64,000 bases of DNA from Uruburuella testudinis. Lineage in GTDB: Bacteria; Pseudomonadota; Gammaproteobacteria; Burkholderiales; Neisseriaceae. Positions 1 through 8,317 of this stretch are shown piece by piece. The position numbers and the translations under genes were made by a program. Each line of letters begins with the position of its first letter. The stretch's first letter is position 1. The DNA lies in assembly GCF_022870865.1 (NCBI RefSeq), contig NZ_CP091508.1, forward strand, positions 1 through 64,000, in the 5' to 3' direction. The notes beneath the pieces were generated by a model, which saw nothing but the letters and a program-made list of their open reading frames with translations, did no database searches and was not told the DNA's origin.

Positions 1-107
1 TAAATGCAGGTTGGATGCTTGTGTCCGACCTTTTCACCATAACCGCAATCATTGAGCATGGCAGAAACATTAAGCATTTTGTCGGATACAAGTATCCGAC
101 CTAGGCA
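1..107. repeat. Family 3 repeat tail, partial copy
   Basis: This stretch has the paired motifs gtgtccgacc and gtcggatac...gtatccgac also found at the ends of the family 3 tails near 17.0, 39.65 and 54.6 kb. It is more diverged than those copies. It lies just downstream of the polA stop codon. No gene is seen here. Confidence 0.5.
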
Positions 108-130
108 CTGAGACGAATATAGGCAGGCAA

Positions 131-2908
131 TCAATGCGCCTCTTCCCAATTCTCTCCCACGCCCACTTCGGCCAGCAGCGGCACGTCCATCACGGCGGCT
201 TTCTGCATAATTTCGGGCAGTTTGGCTTGCACCAAACCCAGCTCCGCCTCCGGCACTTCCAGCACCAATTCATCGTGCACCTGCATAATCAGTTTGCTCT
301 TGAGGCCGTCTGAAACGAGCCAGGCCAACACGTCGACCATGGCGCGTTTGATAAGGTCGGATGCGGTACCCTGCATGGGGGCGTTGATGGCGGCGCGTTC
401 TGCACCTGCGCGTTCATTGCCGTTTTTGCTGTGGATGCCGGGCAGGTAGAGGCGGCGGCCGGACACGGTTTCGACATAGCCTTGGGCGGCGGCGAGCTCT
501 TTAGTGCGCTGCATGTAGTCGGCTACGCCGGGGTAGCGGGCGAAGTAGCGGTCGATAAAGCTTTTGGCCGACAAATTATCGATGCCGAGCGATTTGGCCA
601 GGCCGTATTGGCCCATGCCGTAAATCAGGCCGAAGTTGATGGTTTTGGCGTAGCGGCGCTGCTCGCTGCTGACGTTTTCGGGGGCGATGCCGAACACTTC
701 GGCGGCGGTGCGGCGGTGCACGTCTTCGCCGTTTTTAAAGGCTTGGAGCAGGGTTTTGTCGCCGCTCAAGTGTGCCATGATGCGCAATTCGATTTGGGAA
801 TAGTCGGCGGATACGATTTTGCTGCCCTCGGGGGCGATAAAGGCGCGGCGCACTTTGCGGCCGGCTTCGGTGCGGATGGGGATGTTTTGCAGATTGGGGT
901 TGTTGCTGGCGAGCCGGCCGGTGATGGCGACGGCTTGGGCATAGGTGGTGTGCACGCGGCCGCTGTGCGGGTTAATCATTTCGGGCAGCTTGTCGGTGTA
1001 GGTGGATTTGAGTTTGGCGAGGCTGCGGTTTTGCAGAATCACGCTGGGCAGGGGGTAGTCGGGCGCGAGGGTTTCGAGCACGGCTTCGTTGGTCGACACG
1101 CCGCCGGATGCGGTTTTTTTCAGGCCTTTGGTGGGGATGCCCATTTTGCCGAACAGGATTTCCTGCAATTGCTTGGGCGAATTGAGGTTGAAGGGCTGGC
1201 CGGCGATTTCGTAGGCCTGCTGTTCCAGTTGCACAAGCTCGCTGCCCAGCGTGTGGCTTTGGCGTGCCAGCTCGTCTTTATCAATCAATACGCCGTTGCG
1301 CTCCATCACAAACAATACTTCGGCCACAGGCAGCTCGAGGTTTTGATACATTTCAAGCTGTTTGGCGTCCATTGCTGTTTTCAGACGGCCTTCGATGCGC
1401 AGGGCGAAATCGGCATCTTGGGCGGCGTATTCGGTGGCTTGCTCGATGGCGACATCGGCAAATGAAATCTGCTTGGCGCCTTTGCCGCACAACGATTCAT
1501 AAGTGATGGTGGGCAGGCCGAGCCAGCGTTCGGCCAATTCATCGAGCCCGTGCCCTAAATGGCTTTCAATGATATACGAGGCCAGCATGGCATCGCCGGC
1601 AATGCCGTTTAATTTGATGCCGTAGTTGTAAAAAACGTGTTCGTCGTATTTGAGGTTTTGGCCGATTTTTTTCAGACGGCCTGACTCCAGATAGGGTTTC
1701 AGACGGCCTAATACCTCGTGCAAATCGAGTTGTTCGGGCGCGGCGGTGGGGGTGTGGCCGAGCGGGATATACACGGCTTCGCCGGGCGCAAAGGCGATGC
1801 TGATACCCACCAGCGCGGCGTTGATGGCATCGAGGCTGGTGGTTTCGGTGTCGAGCCCGACGGCGGTAGCGGCATCGAGTTTGGCCAACAATTCTGCAAA
1901 CGCGGTTTCGGTGGTGATGGCGCGGTAATCGAGCTTGTCGGGTGCGGGCGCGATTTCGGGCACGGGCGGCGGTGCGGCAACCGCAGCAGCAGGCGGCGGT
2001 GCGGTTTCGGCGGCAAACAAATCGCCGCCGCGGCCGTTGCCGTTGCCGATTTGGGCTTCGGCTTCTTTCAACCAGCTCTTAAAGCCGAGTGTTTGGAAAT
2101 GCTCGGCCAGCGCCTCCCATTTCGGGGTGCGCCGGTGCAGGCTCTGCATGCCCTCGGGCAGCTCTTGCTGCAAATCGACATCGGTTTTGATGGTAATCAG
2201 TTGGTAAGACAGCGGCAGGTGCGGCAAGGCGGCTTGCAGATTTTCGCCTACTTTGCCTTTGATATCGGCCGCGTGCGCCATCACGTTTTGCAGGCTGCCG
2301 TATTCGGCCAGCCATTTGACAGCGGTTTTGGGGCCGCATTTTTCCACGCCGGGCACATTGTCGACTTTGTCGCCGATTAAGGCCAGATAATCGATAATCT
2401 GCTCGGGGCGCACGCCGAATTTGTTGACCACGCCCTCGATATCCAGCGTTTCGTTGCTCATGGTATTCACCAGCGTGATGCGCTCGTTAACCAATTGCGC
2501 CATGTCTTTATCGCCGGTAGACACAATCACCTTCATTCCTGCTTCATCAGCCTGATGTGCCAATGTGCCGATAACGTCATCCGCTTCTACTCCGGCCACT
2601 TTCAACACCGGCCAGCCCATCAGCGCCACCAATTCGGGCAGCATATCGGCCTGCGGGCGCAAATCGTCGGGCATGGGCGGGCGGGTGGCTTTGTAGTCGG
2701 CAAACAGCTCGTGGCGGAAATTGCTGCCTTTGGCGTCAAACACGCAGGCGCAATAATCGTGCGGCACGTCGGTGCGCAGGCGGCGCAGCATATTGAGCAC
2801 GCCGTATACGGCATTGGTGGGCGTGCCGTCGGGCGCGGAAAGGTGGGTCATGGCGTAAAACGCGCGATAGAGATAAGAAGAGCCGTCGACCAGCAACAGG
2901 GTATTCAT
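131..2908 (-). CDS. polA: DNA polymerase I
   Basis: This is full-length Pol I (925 residues), which fills gaps in repair and removes Okazaki RNA primers in the cytoplasm. The order is 5'-3' exonuclease/flap domain (about 1-290), an Ala/Pro-rich linker (about 300-325), a 3'-5' exonuclease domain with the DxE motif VGLDTETTSLD (about 350), and the polymerase domain. Motif A (SADYSQIELRIMAHLSGD), motif B (KTINFGLIYGMGQYG) and motif C (MQVHDELVLEV) are all intact, so both the proofreading site and the polymerase site look functional. The start MNTLLLVDGSSYLYRAFYAM matches the family N-terminus, although no strong ribosome binding site precedes it. The coding strand contains DUS copies around 1670-1710 that are read as GRLK. 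It is transcribed alone and away from the DUF4298 gene. Confidence 0.98.
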   Translation of the reverse strand: MNTLLLVDGSSYLYRAFYAMTHLSAPDGTPTNAVYGVLNMLRRLRTDVPHDYCACVFDAKGSNFRHELFADYKATRPPMPDDLRPQADMLPELVALMGWPVLKVAGVEADDVIGTLAHQADEAGMKVIVSTGDKDMAQLVNERITLVNTMSNETLDIEGVVNKFGVRPEQIIDYLALIGDKVDNVPGVEKCGPKTAVKWLAEYGSLQNVMAHAADIKGKVGENLQAALPHLPLSYQLITIKTDVDLQQELPEGMQSLHRRTPKWEALAEHFQTLGFKSWLKEAEAQIGNGNGRGGDLFAAETAPPPAAAVAAPPPVPEIAPAPDKLDYRAITTETAFAELLAKLDAATAVGLDTETTSLDAINAALVGISIAFAPGEAVYIPLGHTPTAAPEQLDLHEVLGRLKPYLESGRLKKIGQNLKYDEHVFYNYGIKLNGIAGDAMLASYIIESHLGHGLDELAERWLGLPTITYESLCGKGAKQISFADVAIEQATEYAAQDADFALRIEGRLKTAMDAKQLEMYQNLELPVAEVLFVMERNGVLIDKDELARQSHTLGSELVQLEQQAYEIAGQPFNLNSPKQLQEILFGKMGIPTKGLKKTASGGVSTNEAVLETLAPDYPLPSVILQNRSLAKLKSTYTDKLPEMINPHSGRVHTTYAQAVAITGRLASNNPNLQNIPIRTEAGRKVRRAFIAPEGSKIVSADYSQIELRIMAHLSGDKTLLQAFKNGEDVHRRTAAEVFGIAPENVSSEQRRYAKTINFGLIYGMGQYGLAKSLGIDNLSAKSFIDRYFARYPGVADYMQRTKELAAAQGYVETVSGRRLYLPGIHSKNGNERAGAERAAINAPMQGTASDLIKRAMVDVLAWLVSDGLKSKLIMQVHDELVLEVPEAELGLVQAKLPEIMQKAAVMDVPLLAEVGVGENWEEAH

Positions 2909-3033
2909 GGGCGGTGCACCGTAAAATTAAGCAGTGCCGCCATTATATAATAGAAAATCTTGATATCCGCTGCGCCTTATGCCGAATCATCCTGCCAAGC
3001 AGCAAAGCAGGCTGATTCGGTTTAACGGCAACA

Positions 3034-3070
3034 AAAGGCCGTCTGAACCCTGATGATTCAGGCGGCCTTT
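3034..3070. terminator. Inverted DUS hairpin
   Basis: AAAGGCCGTCTGAA is followed after a short loop by its near-complement TTCAGGCGGCCTTT. The right arm carries one change from the DUS core. It sits between polA and the downstream end of the DUF4298 gene and probably terminates the latter. Confidence 0.6.
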
Positions 3071-3113
3071 GGCATTATCTTCATTCTGCGCCCGATGCGC
3101 CGCGCTTCAGGTG

Positions 3114-3410
3114 TTATTCCCGATCCAGCGCATCCAAACCCAAACGCATCCAATTTAATGCCATGTCGTGCCGGCTTTGCAGCGCTTCCCACAAAGTGTC
3201 TTCGTCCAGAATTGAAAAGTGGCTGCCGGTATCGAGCTGCAATTGGTCGTTTTCGCGGTCTTCATACCATTGCTCGCTACCGTAATATTCGTTTAACTCG
3301 GCCAAAATCTCATCGGCCTGCTGCCATTGCTGCTGGGCGGTTTCCAAGGCCTCGCGCAAGGCTTCCCAGCGGGCGTATTGATTTTGCAGGTGTTGGGGAT
3401 CGTGTTTCAT
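3114..3410 (-). CDS. DUF4298 family protein
   Basis: A small acidic protein (98 residues), mostly alpha-helical by composition and rich in Gln, Glu and Leu. The N-terminal part (QYARWEALREALETAQQQWQ) looks like a coiled coil, and a second helical part ends in MRLGLDALDRE. It resembles DUF4298 proteins, whose function is unknown. There is no signal peptide or membrane segment, so it is probably cytoplasmic. DUS hairpins lie on both sides, which suggests a single-gene transcript. The family assignment is from recognition of the sequence pattern. Confidence 0.7.
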   Translation of the reverse strand: MKHDPQHLQNQYARWEALREALETAQQQWQQADEILAELNEYYGSEQWYEDRENDQLQLDTGSHFSILDEDTLWEALQSRHDMALNWMRLGLDALDRE

Positions 3411-3538
3411 TGCATGCTTTCTCAGAAAATAGAAAGCCTGATGATAATCGAAAAATGTGACAGCTGTCTGTTTTTCTGCAAGCCGCGGCGCCGCCGGGCA
3501 GCAGTTTGCTGTTAATCAGATGCCGGCAGCAAAGCTTA

Positions 3539-3572
3539 CAGGCCGTCTGAAACCGGTTTTCAGACGGCCTGC
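3539..3572. terminator. Inverted DUS hairpin
   Basis: CAGGCCGTCTGAAA and its complement are separated by a few bases. It lies 14 bases beyond the stop codon of the ABC-1 permease and is its likely terminator. Confidence 0.75.
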
Positions 3573-3585
3573 AAGCTTCTCAAAC

Positions 3586-4338
3586 TCAATGCACCCAGCG
3601 CGCATGCAGCTTGCGGGTGGCGGCATCGAGCAGCCAGCCGAGCGCGCCAATCAGCACAATGGCGGCCATCAGCTCAGAATAAGCCAGGCGGTCGCGGGTG
3701 TCGAGAATAAAATAGCCCAAGCCTTCGTTCACGCCCAGCATTTCACAGGGCACCAATACAATCCACACCACGCCGATGGCCAGCCGCAAGCCGGTGAGAA
3801 TGTGGCCGAACACGGCGGGCAGCATGATTTTAAACAGCATTTCGCGGCGGGTGGCGGCGAGCGAGTGGCCCAGTTGCAGCCATTGGCGGTCGATGGATTT
3901 CACCCCGGTGGCGGTGTTGAGCAGAATCGGCCACACGGCGGCAAAGGCGAGCAGAAAATAAATCGGCGCATCGCCGATACCGAGCAGCATCACCACCACC
4001 GGCATCCATGACAGCGGTGAAATCATGCGCAGAAACTGAAATGAGGTGCCGGTGAGCTTTTCCACCAGCGTCGACTGGCCGATCAGCAAGCCCAGCGGCA
4101 CCCCGAAAGCCAGCGCCCACAGCAGCCCCACTGCCACGCGCTTGAGGCTGGCAATCATGTGGCCGGTCAGTTGGTTGCTGATAAGCAAATCCCACAGGCT
4201 TTGAAAGGTGGGCAGCGGGGCGAGCATATTGGCCAACGGCATTTTTTGCGCCAGCAGCAGAGTGCCGGCCTGCCAGGCAATCAGCAGAATAATGAGACCG
4301 GCGGCGCTGAGGGCGGAGTTTTTCAGAGATGCGGACAT
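3586..4338 (-). CDS. ABC-1 importer permease (SsuC/TauC-like)
   Basis: A 250-residue inner-membrane permease of the nitrate/sulfonate/taurine type. It has about six hydrophobic segments and the BPD_transp_1 EAA region around residues 165-190. The segment FQFLRMISPLSWMPVVVMLLG is typical of SsuC/TauC/NrtB proteins. It is the last gene of a three-gene minus-strand set, ATPase (5884-6681), binding protein (4528-5697), permease. Its start has AAGGAA a few bases upstream. The gap before it (4339-4527) holds a DUS hairpin at 4386-4420 that could lower permease expression. Substrate specificity cannot be read from sequence. Aliphatic sulfonate, taurine or a related oxyanion are the family candidates. 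Confidence 0.88.
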   Translation of the reverse strand: MSASLKNSALSAAGLIILLIAWQAGTLLLAQKMPLANMLAPLPTFQSLWDLLISNQLTGHMIASLKRVAVGLLWALAFGVPLGLLIGQSTLVEKLTGTSFQFLRMISPLSWMPVVVMLLGIGDAPIYFLLAFAAVWPILLNTATGVKSIDRQWLQLGHSLAATRREMLFKIMLPAVFGHILTGLRLAIGVVWIVLVPCEMLGVNEGLGYFILDTRDRLAYSELMAAIVLIGALGWLLDAATRKLHARWVH

Positions 4339-4385
4339 GGGGTTCCTTAAAATGGTGTGCTGAAAATAGTGTGTTGTTTTTTATA

Positions 4386-4420
4386 AAGGCCGTCTGAAAG
4401 GGCTAGCTTTCAGACGGCTT
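4386..4420. terminator. Inverted DUS hairpin inside ABC-1 operon
   Basis: AAGGCCGTCTGAAAG and its complement lie in the 189-base gap between the binding-protein and permease genes. It may cause partial termination within the operon. Confidence 0.5.
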
Positions 4421-4527
4421 GGCGGGACACGCCTTAGGGTTTGTTACCTCTCCCTAACCCCCTCCCATAGGAGCGGGAAGCAAGGTGCAGGCCGTCTGAA
4501 ACTTTTTGGGCTTTTCTCTGCCATCCT

Positions 4528-5697
4528 TCACACCGCAATTATTTCCTCGCGCGTCCAGCCGTTCAGCCCAAACACTTGCTGAAACTGCCCCGCTTCAACC
4601 GCCTGCTTCACAAAGCGGTCGTCTACCAAATCCTGCGCGGCAAAGGCGGGGCTGAGCGTATCGAGGAAGCGGTTAACGCCCGCAATATGGGTTTCTTTGA
4701 GCATTTCCACCAGCTTTTCGGTATAGGAAGGATAGGGGTAGGGCTGGAAATCGATGCGGTTTTGATGCCATTCGGGGTGGCGGATAATGCCCGTTTCGGT
4801 GTAGCGCGCCCAGGCATCGGGGGCGGGGGCGAGCACGTTTTGCAACACCGCATCTTCGTGCGGGGTGTATTTGTTCGGCCCTTGTTTCGACAGCATCCGC
4901 GCGGTGTCGGTGCGATGGCCGGCGGCGTAGGCTTGGCCTTCTACCAATGCATTCACCACGTTTTGCACCCATTCGGGGCGGCGGTTGATGTCGTGTTCCT
5001 GCATCAGCGTTACGCAGCAGGCATGGTCGCGCCACACGTCGCCGGAAAAGCGCAACACCTTGCCCACACCCTTGCTTTCGGCCACGGCGTTAAACGGTTC
5101 GGCCACGATAAAGCCGGCAATGGCGCGGTTGGCCAGCGCCGCCACCATGTCGGAAGGCGCCATCACGCTGAGCTTCACTTCGCCGGCCTGCGGGTTTTTC
5201 TCCACCACTTTGAGGCCGTTTTCGCGCAAGATTTTCTGCAACACCACATTGTGAATCGAATACCAAAACGGTATCGCCACGGTTTGCCCGCCCAAGCCGG
5301 CAATCGTGTCGATATCGGGCGCCACCGTCAGCGCCGAGCCGGCCATGTGGTTCCACATCACCACTTTAATCGGCGAGGCGCTGCCGTAACGCGCCCAGAT
5401 GCTCATTGGCGACAATAAATGAATCAGGTTGACCTGGCCGCTGAGAAAAGCTTCCACCAGCGAGGCCCAGCTGCGGAACAACACCGGTTTTTCAACATTG
5501 GCCACGCCGTGTTTTTCAAACAAGCCCTGCGCGTGTGCCACCAGCAGCGGCGTGGCGTCGGTAATCGGCAGATAGCCGATTTTCAGCGGCGCATCAGGGT
5601 TTTGCGCTGCCTGCCGCCCGCAGGCCTGCAACAGCGGCAGGCTGCCGGCGGCGGTAAACAGGGCGGCGAGTTTGAGGAAATCGCGGCGGCTGGTCAT
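4528..5697 (-). CDS. ABC-1 periplasmic binding lipoprotein (SsuA/NrtA-like), Tat-exported
   Basis: A 389-residue solute-binding protein. The N-terminus MTSRRDFLKLAALF is a twin-arginine signal and is followed by a lipobox-like LLQAC at about residues 22-26, so it is probably a Tat-exported lipoprotein anchored facing the periplasm. The body matches the NMT1/THI5-like and SsuA superfamily (KIGYLPITDATPLLVAHAQGLFEK). This superfamily binds sulfonates, nitrate, bicarbonate and similar small anions. It belongs with the ATPase encoded upstream and the permease downstream. An AAGGAA ribosome binding site lies five bases from the ATG. The ligand is not identifiable by eye. Confidence 0.88.
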   Translation of the reverse strand: MTSRRDFLKLAALFTAAGSLPLLQACGRQAAQNPDAPLKIGYLPITDATPLLVAHAQGLFEKHGVANVEKPVLFRSWASLVEAFLSGQVNLIHLLSPMSIWARYGSASPIKVVMWNHMAGSALTVAPDIDTIAGLGGQTVAIPFWYSIHNVVLQKILRENGLKVVEKNPQAGEVKLSVMAPSDMVAALANRAIAGFIVAEPFNAVAESKGVGKVLRFSGDVWRDHACCVTLMQEHDINRRPEWVQNVVNALVEGQAYAAGHRTDTARMLSKQGPNKYTPHEDAVLQNVLAPAPDAWARYTETGIIRHPEWHQNRIDFQPYPYPSYTEKLVEMLKETHIAGVNRFLDTLSPAFAAQDLVDDRFVKQAVEAGQFQQVFGLNGWTREEIIAV

Positions 5698-5810
5698 GAT
5701 GGATTCCTTGTATGTGTGTTTTATTGTGATGGATTTTATCGGCGGCCGTCTGAAAGCGGATTTAATTCAACGGCAGTGTGCGGCGACAGGCTGCCGGATA
5801 CCCTTTCATC

Positions 5811-5873
5811 GCCATTCACAAAAGCAAGCGAACAAGGCGGGCCAACGCTGCTGAGTTGTGTTTGTGAATGGGT
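5811..5873. repeat. Family 2 short inverted-repeat element
   Basis: The element starts CCATTCACAAAAGCAAGCGAAC and ends TTTGTGAATGGGT, about 63 bp, with imperfect terminal inverted repeats. It fills the gap between the ABC-1 ATPase and binding-protein genes and is followed at once by a DUS copy. Confidence 0.65.
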
Positions 5874-5883
5874 TTCAGACGGC

Positions 5884-6681
5884 CTAAATCACAAATTCCA
5901 CCGTTTCCACCTGGTGTTTGTGGCCGTGGGCATCGCGCAGAGCCTGTAAAATCTGCACCCGTTCCGGGTTCATTTCCAGCAGCGAATCGTGGCGCGGGTA
6001 AGGCAGGTTCAACACCCATTCGCCGATTTGGCGGCCGGGCTTGTTGCCGATGAGAATGGCGCGGTCGGCCAGAATCAGCGCCTCATCGATGTCGTGCGTC
6101 ACCATCACCGCGCTGGCGTTGTGGCGGCTGATCAGCGCGCGCAGCAGGTCTTGCATTTCAGTGCGGGTTACGGCATCCAGCGCGGAAAACGGCTCGTCGA
6201 GCAGCCAGATTTCGGGGTTGCGCGCCAGCACCCGCGCCAACGATACGCGCTGCGCCATGCCGCCTGAAAGCTCGCCCGGAAACATCTCGGCCGCGTGCGC
6301 CAAGCCCACTTCTTCGATGGCCTCGTCTACCCGCGTTTTGCGCTCGGCGCGGCTTAACAGCGGCTGGCTTTTGAAATCCAGCCCAAATGCCACATTGTCG
6401 CGCACGTTCAGCCAAGGCAGTAAAGCCGCCTGCTGAAACACAAACCCCAACCGCGGGTGCGGCCGGGTAACGGCTTCGCCAAACAGGCGCACTTCGCCGC
6501 TCAAAGGCTTGGCCAGCCCCGCCAATACCCGCAGCAGCGAGGATTTGCCCACACCGCTGGGGCCCATCAGGCCGATAAGTTCGCCCTCTTTTACCTCCAG
6601 CGAAAAATCACGCAACACGGTGTTGATGCCGCCGTTTTGCGGGTAGCCGAGCGTGATGTGGCGGGCGGAAAGCAGGGTCAT
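5884..6681 (-). CDS. ABC-1 importer ATP-binding protein (SsuB/TauB-like)
   Basis: A 265-residue cytoplasmic ATPase. Walker A GPSGVGKSS (about 40-48), Q-loop FVFQQAALLPWL, signature LSGGMAQR (about 140), Walker B IWLLDEPFSALD and the H-loop VTHDIDEA are all present, so it should be active. The family hydrolyses ATP to drive uptake of sulfonate, taurine or nitrate. It is the first gene of the ABC-1 set, with GAGGA five bases before its ATG. The upstream region has a dyad-symmetric A+T-rich site (6758-6780) that could bind a LysR-type regulator. Confidence 0.92.
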   Translation of the reverse strand: MTLLSARHITLGYPQNGGINTVLRDFSLEVKEGELIGLMGPSGVGKSSLLRVLAGLAKPLSGEVRLFGEAVTRPHPRLGFVFQQAALLPWLNVRDNVAFGLDFKSQPLLSRAERKTRVDEAIEEVGLAHAAEMFPGELSGGMAQRVSLARVLARNPEIWLLDEPFSALDAVTRTEMQDLLRALISRHNASAVMVTHDIDEALILADRAILIGNKPGRQIGEWVLNLPYPRHDSLLEMNPERVQILQALRDAHGHKHQVETVEFVI

Positions 6682-6757
6682 AAAGCATCCTCAAAGGGGT
6701 AATTTGGCGAGCTTGTGACTATAAATACGCGGTGGCAAAAAGGGAAAGAATATTCCA

Positions 6758-6780
6758 AGCTATCTAAAGAATTTTTAGCT
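6758..6780. promoter_or_regulatory. Dyad-symmetric A+T-rich site upstream of ABC-1
   Basis: AGCTA and TAGCT flank an inner near-palindrome CTAAAGAATTTTTAG. The location, 77 bases upstream of the ATPase start, and the dyad resemble a LysR-type operator of the kind that controls sulfonate and taurine transporters. This is inference from symmetry and position only. Confidence 0.3.
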
Positions 6781-6968
6781 ATAAGCAAGGGCGTGTCGGT
6801 TGCTGCGGCTGTAACAGTGCTTTAAAGGCCGCCAAGCGCAGACGGTATAAACCGTGCCCGTTTGAAAACGCAAGCCGGCCAAAGTGGCAAGGCGGTTTCA
6901 GACGGCCATTTGCCGAATCGGCGGATTTCGGTAGAATAAACACACCCACCCAACCCGGAATACGCCCC

Positions 6969-7700
6969 ATGAGCCTGTATCAAAAACTGCCCGACCCGAT
7001 TTTGCGGGAAGAAACCCGCCGCGAAATCAAAGCGCGCGAGTCTTACCATGTGTTGAAAATCATTTCCGAATTTGTCGAAGCGGGCGAGGAGCTGCATGCC
7101 ATCCAGCCGGCGGTGAGCATTTACGGCAGCGCGCGCACCCGGCCCGACCACGCCGATTATCTGTTTACCGAGCGGCTGTCGCGCAAGCTTTCCGATGCCG
7201 GTTTTTCGGTGATTTCCGGCGGCGGCCCCGGCATCATGGAAGCCGCCAACAAGGGGGCGTTTGCCGGTAAAAGCCCGGCGGTGGGGCTGAACATTGTGTT
7301 GCCGCACGAACAACACGGCAATCCGTATCAGGATTTGTCGATTAAATTTCAGCACTTTTTCCCGCGCAAAGTGATGTTTGTGAAGCATGCCGTGGCTTAT
7401 GTGGTGATGCCCGGCGGCTTCGGCACACTGGACGAGCTGTTTGAAAGCCTCACACTGGTGCAAACCGGCAAAACGCCGAGCCGGCCGATTATTTTAGTCG
7501 GGCGCAGCTTCTGGCAAGGCCTGGTGGGCTGGATTCAGGAGCAGCTGTTGGGCCGGGGGCTGATTTCGGCCGCGGATTTGGATCTGTTTCACATCATCGA
7601 TGATGAAGACGAAATCATCGAATATATTTTCCGGCATTATGATAAGATTAACGAAGAGTTGTGCTCGCCGACGGATAACAGTTGGACGCTGGGCTTGTAA
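6969..7700 (+). CDS. LOG-family nucleotide 5'-monophosphate phosphoribohydrolase (TIGR00730)
   Basis: A 243-residue Rossmann-fold protein of the lysine-decarboxylase-like LOG family. It has the diagnostic SGGGPGIMEAANKGA (about 82-96) and PGGFGTLDE (about 154-162) motifs that hold the catalytic Arg/Glu and bind the nucleotide phosphate. Characterised members cleave the N-glycosidic bond of nucleoside monophosphates, including cytokinin ribotides. It is cytoplasmic and transcribed as a single gene, ending at the bidirectional DUS terminator shared with cynS. No link to the neighbouring transport genes is evident. Confidence 0.9.
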   Translation: MSLYQKLPDPILREETRREIKARESYHVLKIISEFVEAGEELHAIQPAVSIYGSARTRPDHADYLFTERLSRKLSDAGFSVISGGGPGIMEAANKGAFAGKSPAVGLNIVLPHEQHGNPYQDLSIKFQHFFPRKVMFVKHAVAYVVMPGGFGTLDELFESLTLVQTGKTPSRPIILVGRSFWQGLVGWIQEQLLGRGLISAADLDLFHIIDDEDEIIEYIFRHYDKINEELCSPTDNSWTLGL

Positions 7701-7721
7701 AAGCTTGCTCAAACACATCAA

Positions 7722-7755
7722 CAGAGGCCGTCTGAAACCTTTCAGACGGCCTCTG
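7722..7755. terminator. Bidirectional DUS terminator between LOG gene and cynS
   Basis: CAGAGGCCGTCTGAAA pairs perfectly with its complement across a very short loop. It lies between two convergent genes and should stop transcription from both. Confidence 0.8.
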
Positions 7756-7792
7756 TCGGGTATAAACGGCTTAGGGTATCCTAACCGCAGTA

Positions 7793-8242
7793 TCAATACG
7801 ATTTATACGGCAGGAATTTGCCCGACATCACGATATTCACACGGTCGCCTTTCGGGTCGGCTTCACGCTGGATATCCATTGAGAAATCAATCGCGCTCAT
7901 GATGCCGTCGCCGAATTCTTCGTGAATCAGCGCTTTCATGGTGGTGCCGTATACGCTGATGACTTCATACAGACGGTAAATCAGCGGGTCGGTGGGCACG
8001 GCGGTGGGCAGACAGCCTTTATAAGGCACTTCTTGCAGCCATTTGGCGGCTTCTTCATCCAAGCCGAAAATTTCGGCCACGGTGGCGGCCTGCTCTGCAC
8101 TCAAGGCCATTTGGCCGAGACAGGCGGCGGTCACCCATTCTTTGCTCAAGCCGACTTTGGCGGCAACATCTTCCCACTTCAAGCCTTTGCTGACTTTGGC
8201 GGCGATAATCATTTCAGTAACATCGTTGCGGCTGGTAATCAT
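7793..8242 (-). CDS. cynS: Cyanase (cyanate hydratase)
   Basis: Cyanase (149 residues) converts cyanate and bicarbonate to ammonia and CO2 through carbamate, as a decamer in the cytoplasm. The N-terminal part is a lambda-repressor-like helical domain and the C-terminal part is the catalytic domain (DPLIYRLYEVISVYG...GDGIMSAIDF). Counting from the chosen start, Arg90, Glu93 and Ser116 correspond to the catalytic Arg96, Glu99 and Ser122 of the E. coli enzyme. The start at 8242 is preferred over an in-frame ATG at 8257 because AGGAG lies between them at good spacing. It is the last gene of the osmC-flavoprotein-rubredoxin reductase-cynS run on the minus strand. An adjacent C7/T8 tract lies in its leader. 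Its presence implies that cyanate is imported or made by the pathway. Confidence 0.95.
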   Translation of the reverse strand: MITSRNDVTEMIIAAKVSKGLKWEDVAAKVGLSKEWVTAACLGQMALSAEQAATVAEIFGLDEEAAKWLQEVPYKGCLPTAVPTDPLIYRLYEVISVYGTTMKALIHEEFGDGIMSAIDFSMDIQREADPKGDRVNIVMSGKFLPYKSY

Positions 8243-8268
8243 GGTATTGCTCCTCATGTGTGGTCATC

Positions 8269-8283
8269 AAAAAAAAGGGGGGG
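8269..8283. repeat. Adjacent A8 and G7 homopolymer tracts before cynS
   Basis: Eight A residues are followed directly by seven G residues on the plus strand, about 20 bases upstream of the cynS ribosome binding site. Tracts of this kind are slippage-prone in Neisseria. Confidence 0.6.
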
Positions 8284-8317
8284 TAAGGGGGTTAAAGAAG
8301 GGGCATCAAGCAAGAAT

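Noticed and set aside
431..1465. Long open frame (344 codons) on the plus strand inside polA
   Set aside because: It lies antisense to the intact polymerase domain. The translation is Gly/Ala/His/Phe-rich in the way G+C-rich antisense frames are, and no ribosome binding site or family match is seen.
6682..6968. A third sigma-54 promoter in front of ABC-1
   Set aside because: No GG-N10-GC match with acceptable flanks was found on the minus strand here, so ABC-1 is not placed in the regulon.
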